Source: Actinomycetota bacterium (GTDB lineage Bacteria > Actinomycetota > Thermoleophilia > Gaiellales > Gaiellaceae). Taken from it: DNA of 16,726 nucleotides. The notes beneath the pieces are model-generated. The model did not search any database and was not told the origin of the DNA. It saw only the letters and a list, made by a program, of their open reading frames with translations. Shown piece by piece: positions 14,752-16,726 of the stretch (its first letter is position 1; each line of letters begins with the position of its first letter). The stretch is taken from the NCBI GenBank assembly GCA_005885565.1, contig VAXK01000301.1, forward strand, positions 1 to 16,726, given 5' to 3'. The position numbers and the translations under genes are program-made.

Positions 14752-15863
14752 AACCGCAACGGTATCGCGAGTCGGGCGAGGGCCTCCTCTTTGAACGTTG
14801 CAAAGGCGCCTCGCTCGATCGCCTCCCGGGCCCCCGCCGTGAGGTCGAGCAGGAAGCGGAGGTTGTGCAGGCTGAGCAGGCGCAGGCCGAGAAGCTCCTG
14901 CTGGTTCACGAGGTGGCGCAGGTACGCGCGGCTGAAGCGCGCGCACGCGGGGCACGCGCAGCCCTCGTCGAGCGGGTGCGGGTCGCGGGCGAAGCGCGCG
15001 TTGCGGAGGTTGAGCCGCCCCTCCCACGTCAGGGCGCTGCCGGTGCGCGCCGTGCGCGTCGGCAGGACGCAGTCGAACATGTCGATCCCGCGCTCGACGA
15101 CCTCGAGCACGCCCTCCGGGTCGCCGATTCCCATGAAGTACCGCGGCCGGTCGTCGGGAAGCAGCGGCGCCGCCCACGCCGTCGTCTCGAGCATCTCGTC
15201 GCGGTCCTCCCCCACGCTGAGCCCGCCGAGGGCGTAGCCGTCGAAGTCGAGCGCGACGACCTCCTCGATCGAGCGGGTGCGGAGCTCGGGGTCGGCGCCG
15301 CCTTGCGCGATCCCGAAGAGGAGCTGGCCCGGCGGGCGCGGCGCCTCGCGCTGCCGCGCGGCCCACACGGTCGTCCGCCGGACCGCCTCCGCGAGCTCCG
15401 CGCGCGGCACGCCGGCCGGCGCGCAGATGTCGAGGCACATCGCAACGTCGGAGCCGAGGCGCCCCTGGATCGCAGCCACGAGCTCGGGCGTGAACCGCGC
15501 CGGCGCGCCGTCGTAGACCGACCGGAAGGTGACGCCGTCGTCGTCGACCGCGACGATCGTGTCGCGGAGCGAGAAGACCTGGAACCCGCCCGAGTCGGTG
15601 AGGATCGGCCCGTCCCAGCCGCTGAAGCGGTGCAGGCCGCCGAGCTCGCCGACGAGCTCGTCGCCGGGTCGGAAGTGCAGGTGGTACGTGTTCCCGAGCA
15701 GGATCGACGTGCCGAGCTGCCGCAGCTCGCTCGGGTCGAGCGTCTTCACCGTCCCCTTCGTCCCGACGGGCATGAAGGCCGGCGTGGGCACGTCGCCGTG
15801 TGCGGTACGGAGGATCCCCGCCCGGGCCGCGCCGTCGGTCGCCGTAACGGTGAACGGCGCCAT
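14748..15863 (-). CDS. tgt: Queuine tRNA-ribosyltransferase (bacterial TGT)
   Basis: This 371-aa enzyme swaps guanine 34 in GUN-anticodon tRNAs (Asp, Asn, His, Tyr) for preQ1. It has Asp90 in LTDSGGFQVFSL (general acid/base), the nucleophile Asp264 in MFDCVLPTR, the GIAQGG substrate loop at 184-189, GGLSVGE at 213-219, and the zinc ligands Cys302, Cys304, Cys307 and His333. All catalytic residues are present and the length is normal. The ATG at 15863 overlaps the stop of the GNAT gene by one base (TGATG). Its product feeds QueA, encoded two genes upstream in the same operon. Confidence 0.97.
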   Translation of the reverse strand: MAPFTVTATDGAARAGILRTAHGDVPTPAFMPVGTKGTVKTLDPSELRQLGTSILLGNTYHLHFRPGDELVGELGGLHRFSGWDGPILTDSGGFQVFSLRDTIVAVDDDGVTFRSVYDGAPARFTPELVAAIQGRLGSDVAMCLDICAPAGVPRAELAEAVRRTTVWAARQREAPRPPGQLLFGIAQGGADPELRTRSIEEVVALDFDGYALGGLSVGEDRDEMLETTAWAAPLLPDDRPRYFMGIGDPEGVLEVVERGIDMFDCVLPTRTARTGSALTWEGRLNLRNARFARDPHPLDEGCACPACARFSRAYLRHLVNQQELLGLRLLSLHNLRFLLDLTAGAREAIERGAFATFKEEALARLAIPLRL

Positions 15864-16318
15864 CAGCGACGGATCGCCCGCTCGTAGAGCGCCGCCGCGA
15901 AGCGGGGGTGGTCGACGTCGCCCCGGTGCTCGAAGCCGAGCCGCTCGTAGTAGCCGCGGATGCCTGGGCTGTCGCGCCGGCAGTCGAGCCGGAGGTGGGC
16001 CCGCCCGGCCGCGGCGGCGCGCCGCTCGACCCACTCGACGACGCGTGCGCCGAGCCCGCGCCCGCGGAAGGGCGGCCGCACCGCCAGCTTGTGCAGGTAC
16101 GCCGCGTCGGGAGGCTGCTCGCCCCAGAACGGAACGTCGTCCCAGAGCACCGTGAAGGTCGCGGCGGGCTTCCCGTCGAGGTCGACGACGAAGACCTCGC
16201 CGCGCTCGATCCGCTCGACGAGCTCCTCGCGAGGGAACGGCCGCGGCCACTCGCCGGCCTCGTCGAGCATCTCGGCGACGAGCTCGACGTCCCCCGGCCC
16301 GGCCGCGCGGACGATCAC
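15863..16318 (-). CDS. GNAT-family N-acetyltransferase
   Basis: This 151-aa protein has a complete GNAT fold: IVRAAGPGDVELVAEML at 2-18, strand VFVVDLDGKPAATFTVLW at 42-59, motif A YLHKLAVRPPFRGRGLGARVVEW at 74-96 with the acetyl-CoA pyrophosphate loop RGRGLG at 85-90, and motif B LRLDCRRDSPGIRGYYERLGFEHRG. It transfers an acetyl group from acetyl-CoA to an unknown amine. The GTG at 16318 overlaps the queA stop by 4 bp, and its own stop overlaps the tgt ATG by one base, so it is locked into the queuosine operon. Longer upstream extensions would run through queA and lack homology. Confidence 0.9.
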   Translation of the reverse strand: MIVRAAGPGDVELVAEMLDEAGEWPRPFPREELVERIERGEVFVVDLDGKPAATFTVLWDDVPFWGEQPPDAAYLHKLAVRPPFRGRGLGARVVEWVERRAAAAGRAHLRLDCRRDSPGIRGYYERLGFEHRGDVDHPRFAAALYERAIRR

Positions 16319-16726
16319 AGCACCAGCATGGCGTCGCCGAAGGAGTAGAAGCGGTAGCGCTCCTCGATCGCGAGCCGGTAGAGCTCGAGCGTCTCGTCCA
16401 CGCCTGCGAACGCCATGACGAGCGCGAGGAGCGTCGAGCGCGGCAGGTGGAAGTTCGTCAGCAGCGCGCCGACGCAGTGGAAGTCGAAGCCGGGCGTGAC
16501 GAAGAGGTCGGTGCGGCCCTGAAGCGGCGCGCCGCGTGCGAGCGTCTCGAGGACGCGGACCGTCGTCGTCCCGACGGCGACGAGCCCGTGGGCCTCGCGG
16601 ACGCGCTGCCACGCGAACGGCGTGACGGAGTAGCGCTCGCCGTGCAGCACGTGGTCGTCGAGGTCGTCGACCGCGAGCGGACGGAAGGTGTCGAGGCCGA
16701 CGTGGAGGGTGACGCGCTCGACGTCG
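16315..16726 (-). CDS. queA: S-adenosylmethionine:tRNA ribosyltransferase-isomerase, C-terminal part (cut by window edge)
   Basis: The minus strand from the right edge encodes 136 residues of QueA: LHVGLDTFRPL, then SVTPFAWQRV, VAVGTTTVRVLE, the strongly conserved LLTNFHLPRSTLLALVMAFAG, and the terminal YRFYSFGDAMLVL. QueA uses the ribosyl part of S-adenosylmethionine to turn preQ1-tRNA into epoxyqueuosine-tRNA, the step after Tgt. The N-terminus lies beyond position 16726. Its stop overlaps the GNAT gene start by 4 bp. Confidence 0.97.
   Translation of the reverse strand, partial: DVERVTLHVGLDTFRPLAVDDLDDHVLHGERYSVTPFAWQRVREAHGLVAVGTTTVRVLETLARGAPLQGRTDLFVTPGFDFHCVGALLTNFHLPRSTLLALVMAFAGVDETLELYRLAIEERYRFYSFGDAMLVL

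Overview
The window is very GC-rich, densely packed bacterial DNA with many GTG starts and 1-17 bp gene overlaps. The queA-tgt-yajC-secDF order, the codon bias and the gene families suggest an actinobacterium, most likely of the Thermoleophilia (Gaiellales/Solirubrobacterales) type. This placement is inferred from style and family content; there is no rRNA or other marker to confirm it. No mobile element, CRISPR array or tRNA was found, and no stretch over 300 bp lacks a gene.

Left part (1-4750). A PfkB-type sugar/nucleoside kinase, cut by the left edge, diverges from a two-gene unit made of a small ECF sigma factor and an O6-alkylguanine-DNA alkyltransferase (ogt) that overlaps it by 4 bp. 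The ogt stop codon shares a CTAG with the stop of a convergent heme-oxygenase-fold (TenA/PqqC/CADD-like) protein. Upstream of that, on the minus strand, are an O-antigen-ligase-like membrane protein with a C-terminal TPR-like tail and an OmpR-type regulator whose receiver domain has lost most phosphorylation residues.

Middle part (4751-11333). A UbiB/ABC1 kinase-like membrane protein and a secreted beta-propeller sugar-dehydrogenase-like protein start back to back with only 9 bp between start codons. A perfect terminator follows the second. Next come two same-strand genes for exported proteins: a 334-aa Ala/Thr/Pro-rich protein with a C-terminal membrane anchor, and an 866-aa Asn/Gln/Ser-rich protein built of eight repeats of about 94-111 residues, each ending in a Cys-Cys pair. 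Its conserved residues fall on every second position, the signature expected of long beta strands, so it is a candidate for an undescribed fibre or cell-surface matrix protein. This is the most interesting locus in the window.

Right part (11334-16726, minus strand). This is a conserved housekeeping operon read right to left: queA (cut by the right edge), a GNAT acetyltransferase, tgt, yajC, a fused secDF, and a small coiled-coil protein. Almost every junction overlaps, implying one transcript with translational coupling. queA and tgt act in queuosine tRNA modification; YajC and SecDF assist Sec protein export, the likely route for the two surface proteins.
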